The notes under the pieces: generated by a model
Told to the model about the DNA's origin: nothing
Databases searched by the model: none
The model's input: only the letters and a program-made list of their open reading frames with translations
Made by a program: the position numbers and the translations under genes
Source: Spizellomyces punctatus DAOM BR117
Taxonomy: Eukaryota; Chytridiomycota; Chytridiomycetes; Spizellomycetales; Spizellomycetaceae
Length of the DNA: 64,000 nucleotides
NCBI RefSeq assembly: GCF_000182565.1
Contig: NW_015971538.1
Span: 713,736-777,735, forward strand
Reading direction: 5' to 3'
Shown here: positions 10,179 to 23,698 of the stretch, in pieces
Layout of the letters: each line of letters begins with the position of its first letter
How positions within the stretch are numbered: the first letter of the stretch is position 1

Positions 10179-13100
10179 ATGCCACCGCAAAGCGAGCCGT
10201 CACCCTTTACACCTCAAATTGTTCGTGGACTTAGCGACAAGCTTTACGAAAAGCGGAAGGCAGCTGCTTTGGAAGTCGAACGGTTCGTTTACTTTTGCAT
10301 TCTGTAGCACATGTAGGATGGGCGGCGGCTAGACAGACCGTTAGATGGTGCAGCATGTAATATGGCGAACAACTGCCGCGATCTGCATAGGACAGCAAAG
10401 TCCCACGTTGCAGTCATAATCGTGATGCGGAAATACGATTGAGATATGCGGAATGTGGACAAACCAGAATAGTGGCAGGCTGCACATTGAAGACTAACAA
10501 GTTATTATTCACCAAACTAATGACCCTTGGTTCAGCCTCATACGTGACGCACTCACGACCAGCGATCACACACGCATTTCCGCAATTCTTCGAACCCTCA
10601 TTGACGATTTTGCTTATTCATCCCTACCCAATGCACGAAATGGAGGATTGATTGCGCTCGCCGCTGCCGCAATCGCCCTTGGTATCGCAGACCTCTCTCG
10701 ACATCTCGACGCGATTGTTCCGCCAATCCTATCCTGTTTCTCTGATCAGGACTCACGAGTGCGATATTATGCGTGTGAGAGCATGTATAACGTCGCAAAA
10801 GTCGCTAGAGGTGATATATTGAAGCATTTTAACGAGATTTTTGATGCGCTGAGTAAGGTAAGACAAAAGCGGTATCCTTTTGTGACGCAGAACCTAGTGT
10901 GATTGGCCGAATGCTGTGCGCTACCACTCGGCAATATCTTGAAGTATTCACCGCATCCTTCTCACATTCTACAGCTCTCTTCGGACGCTGAGCCATCCGT
11001 TAAAAATGGAGCGGAATTACTCGATCGCTTAATGAAAGATATTGTATCTGAGCGAGCTGTATACTGGGCCCCTACACAGTTGGAAGAAGGCCCTGAATCA
11101 TTACGAAAGGCCGCAGAACAACCGACGTCACCGACCGTGGGCTCGCCATCCGCAAACCCGGTTCAACCAGCGGTTCCGCCATTGCCGGGCACTGTTCCTC
11201 TTTTACCAGGCATGAAACCAAATCAATTCAACCTTCCTCGTTTCATCCCACTTCTTGCCGAGCGCATTCACACTCTCGCCCCGTTTACACGAACCTTCCT
11301 CGTGCAATGGATATCTGTCCTGGACTCTGTGCCAGATTTAGAGCTAATTGCATACCTCCCAGACTTTCTGGATGGCTTGTTCAACTATCTTAGTGATCCG
11401 AATATTGATGTGCGGGTGGCAACCCTGAATGTTTTGGCAGAATTCTTAAAAGAGATTCGTGACGTAGTGGAGACTCAACGAAGTCGAGGAGCCTTAAAAA
11501 TTCGTGGCAAGGTTACCAAACCGTCGAATGGCCGTACACATCGTCGAGCGTGGTCTGATGCCGGTCCCCCTCCACCATATTCTGTCGGTGGCATTCACGA
11601 CGATGACATGAATGAAAAAGCAAGTGTGAAATCGTTGACGATATCCAGTGGTCCCGAACCTGTGGAGTCACCCATTGTAAGCAACGACGACCAGATACCA
11701 GCAGCGCATGATACAGGCCGAGAAGATGCGAAAATGGCATCAGACCTTTCGGAAAAACCACGGAATGAAGCGGTTGACGGAAGTCAGCCTTATGTTCCAG
11801 GACTAAGTGTTGTACTAGATATAGGACGCATGACAGAAATCTTGATTCCGCATCTGATGAGCACGGGTACGTCCGAATCCATACGTGAATTAAACTGCTG
11901 AAAGAGACTCAAATGCTGGGTATCCGACAGATGAAGAAACCCAGGCAACTGCGCTCCGTTGGATAAACGAGTTTATTATTCTGGCCCGAGAGGTCATGCT
12001 CCCTTATACGCCAATGCTCTTGAACGCCATCTTACCAAGCTCGGCGCACTCTGTGAATGATATCCTTTTGCATAGTTGTTGGCGCGCCCACTCGTATTTA
12101 AGATGGCCATTCCTTAACTCAAAACTATACCCATTAGAAACGTAGCTGTCGAGACAAATTCAAATCTTTATAAGCTTATTCTGGACCTTCCCACCAGTTC
12201 GCTTCCATCAGGAGAATCCCAAGTGCCCGTTGATGCAGCACAGGGAGGACCAAGAGCGATAACTGTGACGCCGCCATCGGAAGAGACCACATACGCAACG
12301 CCTGCATCTCACAACAATGGAGCCCAGTTAGATTCTATTGATTTGCATGCAACGGTGGACACACTCACCTTGCAATTTCAAGATGAACGGGAAGAAACCA
12401 GAGTGGCAGCCTTGGAATGGCTATTGATGTTGCATAAGAAGGCACCTCGACGGGTAATTAGGACCTATTTGGCAACCGACCTTGCTAGTATATTGACTGA
12501 CAGAAACATATGCATGACCAAGGTTCTTAATTCGGATGACGCGACCTTTCAAGCCTTGTTGCGAACACTATCTGACTCTTCCGAAGAGGTGAGCTAGTCT
12601 TCTGCTCATCTGTGCTCGCAAGACAGGATGTCTTAAACATATGTTGCACTTGAAAGGTGGTCAAACGCGATCTTCAATTGCTGGCTCAGGTGTCGCAGCA
12701 TTCCGATGATGAATATTTCAGTAGATTTATGGTCAACTTGCTCTCCCTATTTTCGACGGACCGGCGACTCCTGGAAACTCGCGGAAGTTTGATCATTCGA
12801 CAGCTGTGTTTAAGTCTGAATCCGGAGAGGATGTATAGAACTTTTGCAGAGATTTTGGAAAGGGAGGAGGTATGGGTTTACCTCTTTTTCATTGCTATGG
12901 TCAAGGTGATATGCAACTAGTGGTTATACAGGACCTCGAATTTGCGAGCACAATGATCCAGAATCTCAATTTCATCCTCATCACTGCACCCGAATTAGCA
13001 GATCTGAGACGACGCTTGAAAAATCTGGACTCGAGAGTATGTTCGTACTTCTGTAATATAAAACTGATGCAACTTATTCACTGGCGACGAGAGCAGGACG

Positions 13101-14090
13101 GCATTCTACTGTTTACTGCTCTATATCGTTCGTGGTGCCACAACGCTGTTGCAGTCTTCTCTTTATGTCTTTTGGCACAAGCCTACGAACACGCATCAGC
13201 GTTACTAACACTATTTGCTGATCTTGAAATAACTGTGAATTTGCTGATTCAAATCGATAAACTGGTGCAGCTACTTGAGAGTCCCGTGTTCACATACCTG
13301 AGGCTGCAGTTACTGGAGCCCGATAGGTACCCACATCTATTCAAGTGCCTGTACGGGATCTTGATGCTATTGCCGCAGAGTTCAGCATTTGCAACGTTGA
13401 GAAATCGCTTGAACTCAGTGAGCTCGATGGTGTTTATGTTTTCGGGCGGGGCTGGCATGTCGGCTGGGTTGCCAGCTTCCACGGTTTCCGATTCGTCACC
13501 AAGAGGAAGTGTATCCGCATTAGGAAATCGAACGTGGGTCTACTCAGCACGCTTTGGTCGAATACTGCGCTAATAACTGGTTTTTAGTGGCAGCCGGCCG
13601 AAGGCCGGAGAAGCTTCTCCACCGCCGCAAGTACGATGGAATGAGCTACTTCAACAATTCCGTTCTGTCCAAGCACGCCATGAGCGTAGTCGACGACTAG
13701 GTCTGCAGTGTTGCATCAAGACAACGTATATCAAATGCTCAATGGCGTTTCCTGGTTTCAGGCGGACGAGGCAGCTTGCCGTCGCTGGATCGAAGTGGCA
13801 ATTCTAAGCGGCGAGTACGGTCCTCTCGCGCGGATGAAATAAACGGGGGTGATGATTCGTCCTCGCTTCCGCATCTCTCAGCAGGGCATGGGAGCGGTGA
13901 TCACAGTCGAACGATGAACCCGACGATCACAAGAGAACGATCAGGAAGTTTTGCATCTTCAAGCGGGGGACGTTATTCGAGAGTCGGTAGCGGAAATCCT
14001 GGTGGGAGTCCTGGGAGGTCCAGTAGTGAGAGTTCCCGCGTAGTACGGAAGACGACTGCTCCTGGGTTTGGTGTAAGACGAGCCCAATGA
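10179..14090 (+). CDS. VAC14: VAC14, scaffold of the PIKfyve/Fab1 lipid kinase complex
   Basis: HEAT-repeat scaffold that holds Fab1/PIKfyve and the FIG4 phosphatase together on vacuole and endosome membranes to control PI(3,5)P2. Conserved blocks appear in order. The N-terminus has [18 protein letters not shown] and [18 protein letters not shown]. Next come [37 protein letters not shown] and [29 protein letters not shown], then [18 protein letters not shown]. The Vac14 Fig4-binding region follows ([87 protein letters not shown]). Near the end is the family block [17 protein letters not shown]. The last ~130 residues are Ser/Gly/Arg-rich. The first two exons are 10179-10282 and 10536-10857; about nine further introns follow. 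Confidence 0.95.
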
Positions 14091-15027
14091 GTTGAGAGTT
14101 TAATGTGAGCAACTTTGATCTAGTTTGCATAGATAGCAGTATTTTATTGTATAGGTAGTAGCCAGCTTATAGGTATAGCAGAGGGAATGTTGACATGCTT
14201 GTCCGTCGCATTACAAGTCAGAGATATGGTCTTTTATCCGGAGGCTGTGCATTAGTTTGTGCACATGCCGACAGAATAACAGCAGAGCCATTTTGACACA
14301 GCCAAAGCAGCCTTCTTCGCAAAAGTCAATGTTCTCTTGCCTACGACACGAACTTGACTATACCTATCATGGTTTCAACCTAAACATCATTTTGGCCGAG
14401 CCATGTGGTTATTATAAGCACGAAACAGAAACAAAGCACAGTTATTATCTTCCACCAACCAGCTCCCTGTTGCGACCCCACCAGTTTCTTCCCATCATCA
14501 AGGAGCTGAACAAGGGAATATTGAAGGTCATCTAACCACTACAGTTTTTTGTGCACTTCCTACCAGCAACTACCGTATCTTCATTACGTCGATCTTTATT
14601 AATAAATGCCATTTTCCACTTACCTCCTTGCTCAACACATTCTAGATATAGGTAACTTTCTTCCTTCTCTATTGTCATCTATTAGAGCCCGCCAATTTAA
14701 CTCTGGGGCTTTCAGTTAGACAAACAATCATGAAGTAATCTTTGGGAGTCACAAAGGTCACTAGTGCTACATGGCGAAATATCAAGCTTTGGGGTGGAGG
14801 TCAAGGAGAATGGAGAAGATGATGATCGGTCTGACAAAGTGTTACCAGCATATCAAGATGCTGGTGGTTCGGTTGAGGAAATAGTACTTCTACTACAGGC
14901 AATTCACATTTAACTGCCAAAACAACCATCTGCACTACAGTGAATGCACTAGAGTCAAGTCTATTGACGCTACATCTATACATGCCGTGTGACTACCAGA
15001 AAATAGCCCATTGCACAGATGTCTGCC
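14091..15027. other. intergenic, convergent 3' ends
   Basis: About 940 bp between the convergent VAC14 and acetoacetyl-CoA synthetase genes. Short ORFs such as 14257-14535 show no family features. No repeat, RNA gene or hairpin stands out. Confidence 0.5.
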
Positions 15028-18000
15028 TTACTTCAATTCGGGAAGGTTGTAATATAATTTGAGTGATTCCGGGTTGGCCAGCGTACCACTAGGGATCAAA
15101 GTCTCTCCCGAAATGATCCTTTTCACAGCCACTTCAACTTTTTTGCCATTGACAGTGTACTGCAAGCGGCAAAGTTCAATAAGATCTCTCCTGCTGGTTG
15201 AAGAGCATGTGTCATCTTACCGGGATGTCAGCGATGGGTAATATAACGGCTGGTACATGGCTGATGACAGAAGAGATCAGACAACTGGACAAGTGGTAAC
15301 CATTTGCGCAATACTAACCGTGCTGAGAGAAGGCCCTTTATGGTGGATTTGATAGACTCTACAAATTCGGGGGTAAACTGGTGTCCGTCCGCCATCTTAC
15401 AGAATAGGATAACTCTTTCGTCGGCTCCGCGCTTTTGCCCGACCTGGGACGATACGATAATGGAGTTAAATCGGCTGTGGTATATCAATCAGGACTCATG
15501 TAGATCTACCAACCACAAGCGTGTCAGCAAGCTGTGGGAACTGGTCCACTAGATACCAACAGGTAGGTTTAATATAGAGCCCAATAGATCACTGCTAAAA
15601 GAACATACAGATGTTGTAAAGTTCAGCACTGCCGAATCTGGGAGGCGTTGTCAGTAAGGCTAAAGGATGATAAAGGATCTGATGCGCCGAAATATACCTG
15701 ACACCTCCCGGATTTAGGGTACCATCGCTGGACGGCGGCAAGTGACGTTTGTACTTTGAGTGCAGCTGCAGACGATCACCAGCAAAGCCAAGGTCTCACC
15801 TGCGACCAAGCATGTGAAATCCGCCAGTTTTTGAGTTAATGAGTACAAAGTCTCCATGGTACCAGACACCCTCAAACCGAGAAAAGTATGCGGCTCTGTA
15901 CTTTTCATTCTCTGGGTCATTCCAGAAGTATACAGGCATAACAGGGAATGGCTCTGAAAGAATAGCACATTCCCTTCTTAGCAACGAGCTGATGAGTAGA
16001 AAGACGTAAAAGGCTAGACGCACTGGTACAGATCAGGTCTCCAGGTTCATCGTACACCGGCTTGCCTATAAAGATGCAAATCAGTTAGTCAACAAAGCGA
16101 AACTACGTGTAAAGACGTGTACTTACCCGCGTCGTCCCACGCTTCCACGCTCATCCCCAGACCTCGACACTGGATCTCCCCACGATAGACAGGTAACGCA
16201 GCATTATGACCCGCAAATAGAGATACAATATCGGTGCCACCTGCGATAACCAGAAGAAATTCCAGAGAAATTTCCAATCCACTATGAAAAACGCCGCCCA
16301 CCTGTAATTGAGCCGAGTAACACGTCCTCCTTGATTTGTGTATATACATAGTCGAAGCTTTCAGGCTTCAATGGAGATCCGGTGGAGTAAATGGTTCGCA
16401 GGGTACTCAGGTTGTGGGACTTGACTGAGCATGAAAGCAGGACAACTTAAGGATTGTTTCATTGATTGTCGCATACTGCTTCCACTTACTTGGAGTCACC
16501 TTGGCCTCTTGTAAGCTCTGAATGTACTTGGCAGACGTGCCGAAAACAGTAATCCTATGGTGTGTCTTCATAAACACCTGACAGTCCCAACAACAACTGC
16601 TAATCAATATGCGCTTACTTTAATTCATCAATCAAGTCCAATAATCGCGCCGGAGTGGGCTTGAAAGGGCTGCCATCGTACAAAACCTAGGAATGATTGG
16701 TTAGCCGTCAACCGGGTGTTATGCAGACAGCATCCAGGCCGCCTTACCAGAGTCGCTCCAGCTAAAACATGTGATTGTCTAAGATAAGTCGAACGCATTC
16801 AAATTTGGCTCTGAAAACATGCCTTACTCACCCACCAAACCGCTGACAAGCCAATTCCACATCATCCAGCCAGTCTGTCGGAAGACGTCAAACATCGGTG
16901 TGCCATTGGCGACAATGCAGATTAACCCACAGTTGTATAGTAAAAGAATACATCGTCTTCTGACAAGTCCCCATGAATGACATGCTCTTTGAGATGCTGA
17001 ATGAGGATGCCCTACGATGCCCGGACTTCAATCCTAACTGCGAAAGCTCGAGTATGAACACCAGGGACGTTGGCTTACCCCTGCGGAATGGACAATACAC
17101 TTCGGTTTTCCTAATTTTTCCAAACATGCGTAAGCATAGGATCAAAAGGGCCGCTTGTAGCCGCAGATACTACTTACCTGTGGTCCCAGAGCTGTACAGA
17201 ATAACCAAGGGATGGTAAAACGGGAGCTGCTCAAAGATGATGTCCCTGCCATCATCAGTGATCAGGAAGTCCTTATACGTCTCTCTGCAGTGGATCAATT
17301 AGTATCACAGCCAAGTCTAAGCCATACCAATATGTTCTCAAACCAACCCCTTCGGGATCATCGTTGCATCGAAGGGCTGCTCAACGAAGGGTATAATGAT
17401 CACTTTCTCTAATGATTCTAAACCTTCCGCAACCTCCCTCAATTTTCCTAGGTGATCATGAGCTTTGCCGTTGTACATCACCGCGTTGACGGAAAACAGG
17501 ATCTTTGGCTTCACTTGAGAAAATCTCTCCAGAACTCCGGTTACGCCAAAGTCGGGAGATGTTGATGACCAGATAGCGCCAAGACTGGTAACGGCCAAAA
17601 ACACAATGACCTATAAAAATAACCTCTCAGCAAGGGACAGACATCCTCCTTGTCAGGTCCAATTTACCGTTTCGGGGCAGTTGGGAAGGTAACCCGCGAT
17701 ACGATCGCCTGCCCGAACACCATGTCTGCGAAGCGCTGCAGCACATGCCCGAACGCGCTCATACGTTTGCTTGTATGTGTATTGGACATATAGGTGTCCT
17801 TCACCTAAGTATATGCATGTAAGAGCGGATTCGCATTGCTATAGTGGTCCGAAGATTACTCGCCAGCGCCAATGAGGGCAATATGATCATCGCGTCTAGC
17901 CAAAAGGTTTTCCGCAAAGTTTAATCGAGCTCCCTATGTCCGAATATGCCGTTAGAGAGATAGGACATACAGCTGTCACGTTTCTCCGGCCAGCCGCCTT

Positions 18001-18402
18001 ACCTTGAACCACTTGGGTATATTGTCCATGGAGACGTCGCGTTCAACCACCTACCCCATAATCAGAATTGTCGACCCCATAAGACTCGAAATAAAAGTCC
18101 CAGAACCCACCTCTGTATAGGGAACTGAGGCTTTAACTCCACAGTACTCCCAAACAGACGCCCAAAATTCCGGATAGTTTTCCACCGACCATTTCCATAA
18201 TGCATCGTAATTTGCTTTTATCACACATAACATCGCAAGTATTAGACACTTCCAGGGTACTTTGGCATTTCAAAAGGACTAAAAACACACCAAGCTTTAA
18301 ATGATATCTCCTTTCAATGAATGACTTGAACTTTGCCATTTGAGTCTCCTCGGGACGCGAGGGCTTCCACAGTAGCTTTGGTTGCTGAAATCCGTTCGTC
18401 AT
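15028..18402 (-). CDS. AACS: acetoacetyl-CoA synthetase (acetoacetate-CoA ligase)
   Basis: ATP-dependent cytosolic ligase that converts acetoacetate and CoA to acetoacetyl-CoA, feeding sterol and fatty-acid synthesis. The N-terminus has the family pattern [24 protein letters not shown], then [25 protein letters not shown]. The adenylate-forming core shows [20 protein letters not shown] and [21 protein letters not shown], then the ATP-binding P-loop [11 protein letters not shown] around 17180-17215. The C-terminus has [21 protein letters not shown] and ends [15 protein letters not shown]. At least ten short introns split the gene. The ATG at 18402 directly precedes the conserved N-terminus. 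Relatives in the acetyl-CoA synthetase branch lack this N-terminal block. Confidence 0.92.
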
Positions 18403-19632
18403 GGTGCAATCAAGAATAATAAAGGGGAGCGTTTGAGACCAAGTACGCAGCAGATTCCTGAGATCACACTTGCTTGGGCTTTGCGAAACCCCGGCAGAAC
18501 GGGCATCCTCCTCCAAGAGTTGTAGACAGTTGTATTGTGAGACCACAGTGGCTTAGTCGCGTGCGCGCCCCCGTGACTCGGGCTTGGAAGGGGTTCGAAT
18601 CACGTCGACAGACGAGGCATTCAATACGATGGTCGGTCTGGAGATACATTATTCATCTCCATCTCCAGCAGTTGTTAAAAGCGAATGGTCCAGTGCGGTG
18701 GAGAATTCTGTTCATTCATCTGGCATTGAAGTGCGTCGCTTGCCATACTCTCGAGTCATTGCACAATTGTCTATCGGCATGGCCCCCCTCTCTGGGTTGA
18801 CTTCTTCATGTGCCTGCCACGGATGTGTCAACGGTAGTACATATCTCAGTGGTATAGTAGGTCGTACTGTAGCATGGAGCTAGGGATGTATTTGACAACG
18901 TAGCGCCAGCTTTTGTTAACAGTAGATGACACCCTGGGCATCGTTGCAAAGATCCCGACCTAGCGATGGTTTCTTTGGAGCTTTCGTGCAAGCAGAATAT
19001 CTTTCTCGTTGATGTTGAATGTGGAGATTGGAAAGACTCTGCGCAGAATAGCTGTTCAATCCGCTATTGGGTGGCATTAACCGGTCCGACCAACTAGTTT
19101 ACAGCCGAACCAGACCAACTCGACATGGTGATTTTTTTTTTATTTCCGAGGGCTATACAAAAGCATTGCATCATCGTCATCGTCGTCCTCATTCAGTGCG
19201 AGTGCAAAAAGTCGATGCATTCGTCTTGATACGAAGACCACAACTGAGGAGTGTGCTGCGCGTATGCTGAAGCAACGTGTTCCATTATTCACGGGAGTCT
19301 GGTCACACAGGCAGGGTGAACTGTCAGCCAAGTTGGAGGGCGGAGCCATCCATTACATTCCACCACACGTTGCCCCTTCCTCTGCTTCTTCCTACTCAAA
19401 TCTCACTCGTCTACGTCTTCACCTGTCAATCTCTTGTCCATGCGACCCACCCCATCCCTGTAGCTGCAATTGCTGACGGATCACACTGTAGACTTCACCT
19501 TGGTCCGCGAAGGAATCTGACACTGGCTCCGAACTGTGGTTACAGGAGCGCACCGTCACAGTCGCTCTGTGGTCACATCATCTTGGCCCTCTGCATGAGG
19601 TTGCGTTTTAGAAGAATTGGGAGCCCCCTTCT
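18403..19632. other. gene-poor spacer with a tRNA-like repeat
   Basis: About 1.2 kb between the divergent AACS and GDS1-type genes. It holds a tRNA-like element at about 18541-18612, a run of ten T at about 19132-19141 and a pyrimidine-rich stretch at about 19370-19460 that may be promoter or leader of the downstream gene. The ORFs at 18474-18883 and 19264-19636 have no family features. Confidence 0.5.
18541..18612 (+). repeat. degenerate tRNA-like (Pol III box A/box B) element
   Basis: A box-A-like TGGCTTAGTCG begins at 18549 and a box-B-like GGTTCGAATCA spans 18592-18602. Their 43-bp spacing is that of a real tRNA gene. The anticodon-stem position holds a CCC/GGG stem around a seven-base loop. 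The T stem pairs at only three of five positions and the acceptor ends do not pair, so this is a pseudo-tRNA or a tRNA-derived short interspersed element, not a working tRNA. Confidence 0.45.
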
Positions 19633-20720
19633 ATGAAGTTTGAGGGGATCAACCGATCTGAGCCCAAAATGCTCTATTCTTCTGCGCCAGAGCAAGCCAG
19701 CGCAAAAACGACCGAGGAAGATGAAAGCAGCCAGCCTTCGGTTATTAATATCAACGTTCACCCAGACGATGCAAAGTGTGCAGTATTAATGGCTGTTAGT
19801 GTTTCTGGCTGTCGTAAGTCACTCTGCGGCTCATCACTAACTCAGCAATTCCACGTAGTGCATGAAGGCCCTCATTATGCTCGGCAATCGGCCGTGTTCT
19901 CCAAAGGAACTTGCTGCATTCATTCTAAAGCACAAACTTGCTACCCTCGGGTATGTTCGTACATATGTTTTCTCAGCTTGTGCGTTTACCAAACATAACT
20001 TTTAGTGGTCAAACACCATATGCAACGGTATCGTCGCGAATTTCACAACATTTTAAGCGATGTGCGGAAGGTGTCCGTCGACCTCTTCTCGGCAAAAAGG
20101 CGGTCGTGGAATCCAACAGACGAACAAATGTGGGAATGCCACGTAAATGGCGATATTATGTTGACCAAGCAGGTGTGCCGGTTGCCGACGATAGTGAACC
20201 CATCGAGGATATTGAACCTCTCTTGGGCATGACGGGAACTGATATCGAGCAGTGGAGGAAAAAGCATGGTAGCGAAAAGGATGGCTCGTCTTCAAAGTCG
20301 GGAAGCGGATCCCGTGAAAGCTCCAAGGCGACTTCCGGTAGGAAGCGATCGGCGGGTGATCATCCGCGTAAGACTCTCAAAGCGGACGGAACACCCGTAA
20401 AAAGAGACCCACACTCTCCACCTCTATCCGCACAGACTTCGGCCAAGGGAAGCCCGGAGGCCTTTGAAACACCTTCAGGTAAGAGGGAACGACCTCCGCA
20501 GCAAGAAGCCAGTCCAAATGAGGAAGGATCTTCAGGCGACGAACCATCGTTAACTCCAACATCTGAGCCATACGAGGAAATAGTCAAACGTAAGGATCTT
20601 TTCGCTGCCGATGCAATGGAGACGTCCCATGAGGTTGCTTGCAAGATGCTGCAACATCATCGCACGGAACTGCAGGACGACTTCCCGGTGAAGATGAAGC
20701 GGATCCGGGCCGATTCGTGA
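19633..20720 (+). CDS. GDS1-type winged-helix nuclear protein
   Basis: Three exons (19633-19794, 19859-19950, 20006-20720) give a 322-residue protein. Residues about 50-120 form the fungal GDS1 winged-helix domain: CAVLMACMKALIMLGNRPCS, PKELAAFILKHKLATLGGQT, PYATVSSRISQHFKRC and RRPLLGKKAVV. The domain crosses both exon junctions, which supports the splicing. The rest is low-complexity and charged (Ser/Lys/Glu/Pro-rich), ending in a short helical segment. In yeast GDS1 is needed for normal growth on glycerol and is thought to act in the nucleus; no precise role is known here. The domain resembles HARE-HTH and forkhead-like folds, so DNA or chromatin binding is a reasonable inference. The start is the first ATG upstream of the domain. 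Confidence 0.85.
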
Positions 20721-20957
20721 GCATAGAGAACTCGGCTGTAGATTTTGATCGTGCGCATATGCGGGTGGTGTATTCAGGGCTGCCCGCCTTTTGGTATTCT
20801 GTTTCAAACCATATACAAATAGCATTTCCCTATGGATGGAAAGCTCCTTCTGTGTCAAAACAAGAGAAAACGAAAATCAGATCATTTGCTTTTTCTGCGT
20901 GTATTACAATCTCATTCCACTGGCTCCACCGCAGTCTACAAAGATCTATAACGGTCC
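20721..20957. other. short convergent spacer
   Basis: 237 bp between the convergent ends of the GDS1-type gene and LRRC49; nothing of note is seen. Confidence 0.6.
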
Positions 20958-23698
20958 TTATGCGCGTAAACCGTTCAGACAGGCCTCTTGAACCAGATGA
21001 GGCCAAATATAATCAAATTCTTGAATTCTTGCATGTGATCGTACACTTTTTGCCAAGGTCGTTTGAGTAAACTTCTTCGCAAAGGATTTCCAATGGCTGA
21101 GACGATTGTGTGCGGTTATCCTTGACTGGCTGAGCAACTCATGACAGCATCGCTCATCGTACTCCCGCGTATCTAGGCCCATGTTTAGCACGAAAGGAAG
21201 GACACTTTCCGGTGTCCTACTTAATGTGTATGAAGATAACTGTCCAACCGTCCGTTGCAGTGCACCTGAAACACATGATAGTTAATGCGGACGTTTTTCT
21301 CCCTTTCGATTTGCAACTTACCGAAATGACCATTAGCATCCTCTAATTCTTCAATCGTAACAACCTCATTACATATCTTTTTTATTGAAAGATGACACAA
21401 TCGAGATAGGACGTAATAACGGAAGAACGGAAGCGTTACCGCCGGGTTTTCATCGGCCATAAAGTCTAGATGAGACACCTCTGGCAGCAAGGCGAGGTGG
21501 TTGATCTACAGAACGTGATCAACGGATTGCTATAGTGTATGTCAAATGACAAAATACGAACCTGTTTAAGCCTAGTCAAATTATTGTTGGAGAAGGCCAC
21601 CGTGTGCAAGTTTGTGAAGCGTCTAAGTTTCAATAGAAAGTGCGCGATCTTTGGGAAACTAACGTAGGTAAATCGAACCGTGTGCACGCTACTAGGATCT
21701 ATTTTGTCGATCATGTTAATTGCGTCGCCGTATCTAAGTAGGAGTAATGAGGTTTTTGATCAAATCAGCGGGCTGAGTGAGGAAAGTACTCACATTGCAA
21801 GTCGACCATTGGTGAGCTCAATGTATCCATTTTCGCCATTGAAGATTTTCACTGAACGTTCATCAATGATCTTTACACTGCAATTCCGGATACCAGAATG
21901 TTAAACCGAGACTTACCTTCCTCCACCAACAATGCTTTGGAACTCCTTGTTCTGGCTGCACTGCTTGCTCTCGAAATAGGTTTCGATAGGCTGGAGCGAC
22001 TTGCTAGCCATGGCACATCTGGTGGTTGAGGCCGTGACTTTCTGTCGTTTGCATCATTCACGGAACGCTGTTCCAATCGCACTTCTATGCTCCAATTACG
22101 CTGAATGTAGGCGATCACACGTTCTCTACGTTATAATTAACTCAGTAAGCAGAAATATGTTCCCTCGAATTTCACCACCATACCTCTCCTCTCTTTGCAA
22201 GTTCATTCTCTCAGACTCCTTCCGGCGCTCGCTCTCTCTTCTGGCAATTTTTGTTGCAGCTCTTCGTTCTTCATCATTAATTCTCTTTCCATCCAAGGTT
22301 TTGAGCGAACGAATGCGGTTTATGACAAATGCCCGGTGGAAACCATCCTTGCATATTGGGTTGCTGTCTATGGCGAGGTCTAGGTCATGATACTCCGTCA
22401 GCGCATATGCGATATCTGATAGTCTCAAAAGGGCCTGAATGACAACTTTACCATTCAAATGGGGCAAGCGCAACACATCTGAAATATCATCGAATGAGGT
22501 GATTTCATTGTGATTGAGCATGAGCCTTCGCAGACTGTCGAGCTCCGTGATGTCTTTTACGACGGATATCTATTAGATGACAGCTGAGTGCTGGGAAGCC
22601 AAGCTTGACGACAATACAAGAATAGGGGTAAAAACCTTATTCCGCTTCAAATTGACCTCGGCAATGGATCGGAGCCCCTCTAACTGGGATACGTCCTTGA
22701 TACAATTGTCCTCTAGATTCAACACTCGGAGCTCTGAAAGATGACCAAGATTCTCTGATGATACAAAAGGTCAGCACGCGAGATTGCAGCTGGAAATACG
22801 CGAGATGATACTCACCAATAAGCTCGATCTGATTACTATGCAAATCCAGCACATCTAGTTTGCTCAGATTTTCCAATCCCTCAATTTTGTGTATGCTGTT
22901 TCGACCCAGCATCAAAACCCGCAGATTTTGCAGAGATTTCAGGCCACTAATGCGCTACAGCTGTTAATCAGAAAAAGATCACAGGATATCGCTCATCAAA
23001 GTGATGGTCTCACTTCGAGATGATTGTTGTAAAAATCGAGGAAAACCAAGTTGACAAGGTGATCGAGATGTTCAATCTTCGTTATGAAATTATTTTGGTA
23101 GTTTAATAGGCGCAGGCGGGTCTCGTTTGGAAGAGTGAGGCATGTCTGAGAACACAGACCTGGTCAAACCGCTAACAGGAAAAATGGACAGACCAGTAAC
23201 TACGCACGTATAGGTTTTGTCGATTTAGATTTAGACGTTCCTTTCCGCCTTCCTGCTCCTCTGATGTGCGATGTAGCTAGACACAAAACTACGGTCAATA
23301 AGTACCATTCAACACCACATTCGGTATGTAGGTGCCAAAAATGCGTTTATACTACCCACTTCTTGATTGATTGGCGCTACTTGCCCAATATTCCCTACTT
23401 CAGCGTCTCCTGCTTTCGTAGCCCAAGTACTCACAGGTTGATATGGAACACCACTTGGCTCACACGCATGTGCAATAGGGCAAAGCTGTGAGACTGAGGA
23501 TGCGCGGGAGGCTTGTGACCATCGGTCGCATGATCCACTACGAACGGCGGGCGGTTTAGGAACCATGTCGGCTATGGAGTTCGCCGACACGAGCGTTGTT
23601 GCGGAAGAGTTGATTGATGCTGGGTTGGAATGTTTAACGGCGGTTGGAGACAGTTGCTGTGGTTTGCGTGGAATGGATAAGCAACGCGGCGAACACAT
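20958..23698 (-). CDS. LRRC49: LRRC49-like protein (tubulin polyglutamylase complex subunit family)
   Basis: LRRC49 is a subunit of the TTLL1 tubulin polyglutamylase complex, which modifies axonemal and centriolar microtubules. After a variable N-terminus come LNLNRQNLYTCLTLPNETRL and LRLLNYQNNFITKIEHL. Six or more SDS22-type LRRs follow (FLDFYNNHLERISGLKSL, VLMLGRNSIHKIEGLENL, VLDLHSNQIELI, RRLMLNHNEI). Next come the cap block RIRSLKTLDGKRINDEERRAA and a basic helix. The distal domain matches animal LRRC49: RFTYVSFPKIAHFLLKLRRF, ENPAVTLPFFRYYVLSRLCH, FGALQRTVGQLSSYTLSRTP, IQEFDYIWPHLVQEAC. About ten introns occur. The start at 23698 is the first ATG of the exon; a further 5' exon is possible (see 24087-24299). 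With DNAAF1 and calaxin it is the third axoneme-related gene in the window. Confidence 0.9.

Noticed and set aside
14257-14535. 92-codon plus-strand ORF after VAC14
   Set aside because: No family features, no splice partners, and it lies in AT-rich spacer.
18541-18612. A functional tRNA gene
   Set aside because: Acceptor stem does not pair and only three of five T-stem pairs form, so it is reported only as a tRNA-like repeat.
19264-19636. Plus-strand ORFs upstream of the GDS1-type gene
   Set aside because: Pyrimidine-rich leader-like sequence; the conserved protein begins at 19633 in a different frame.
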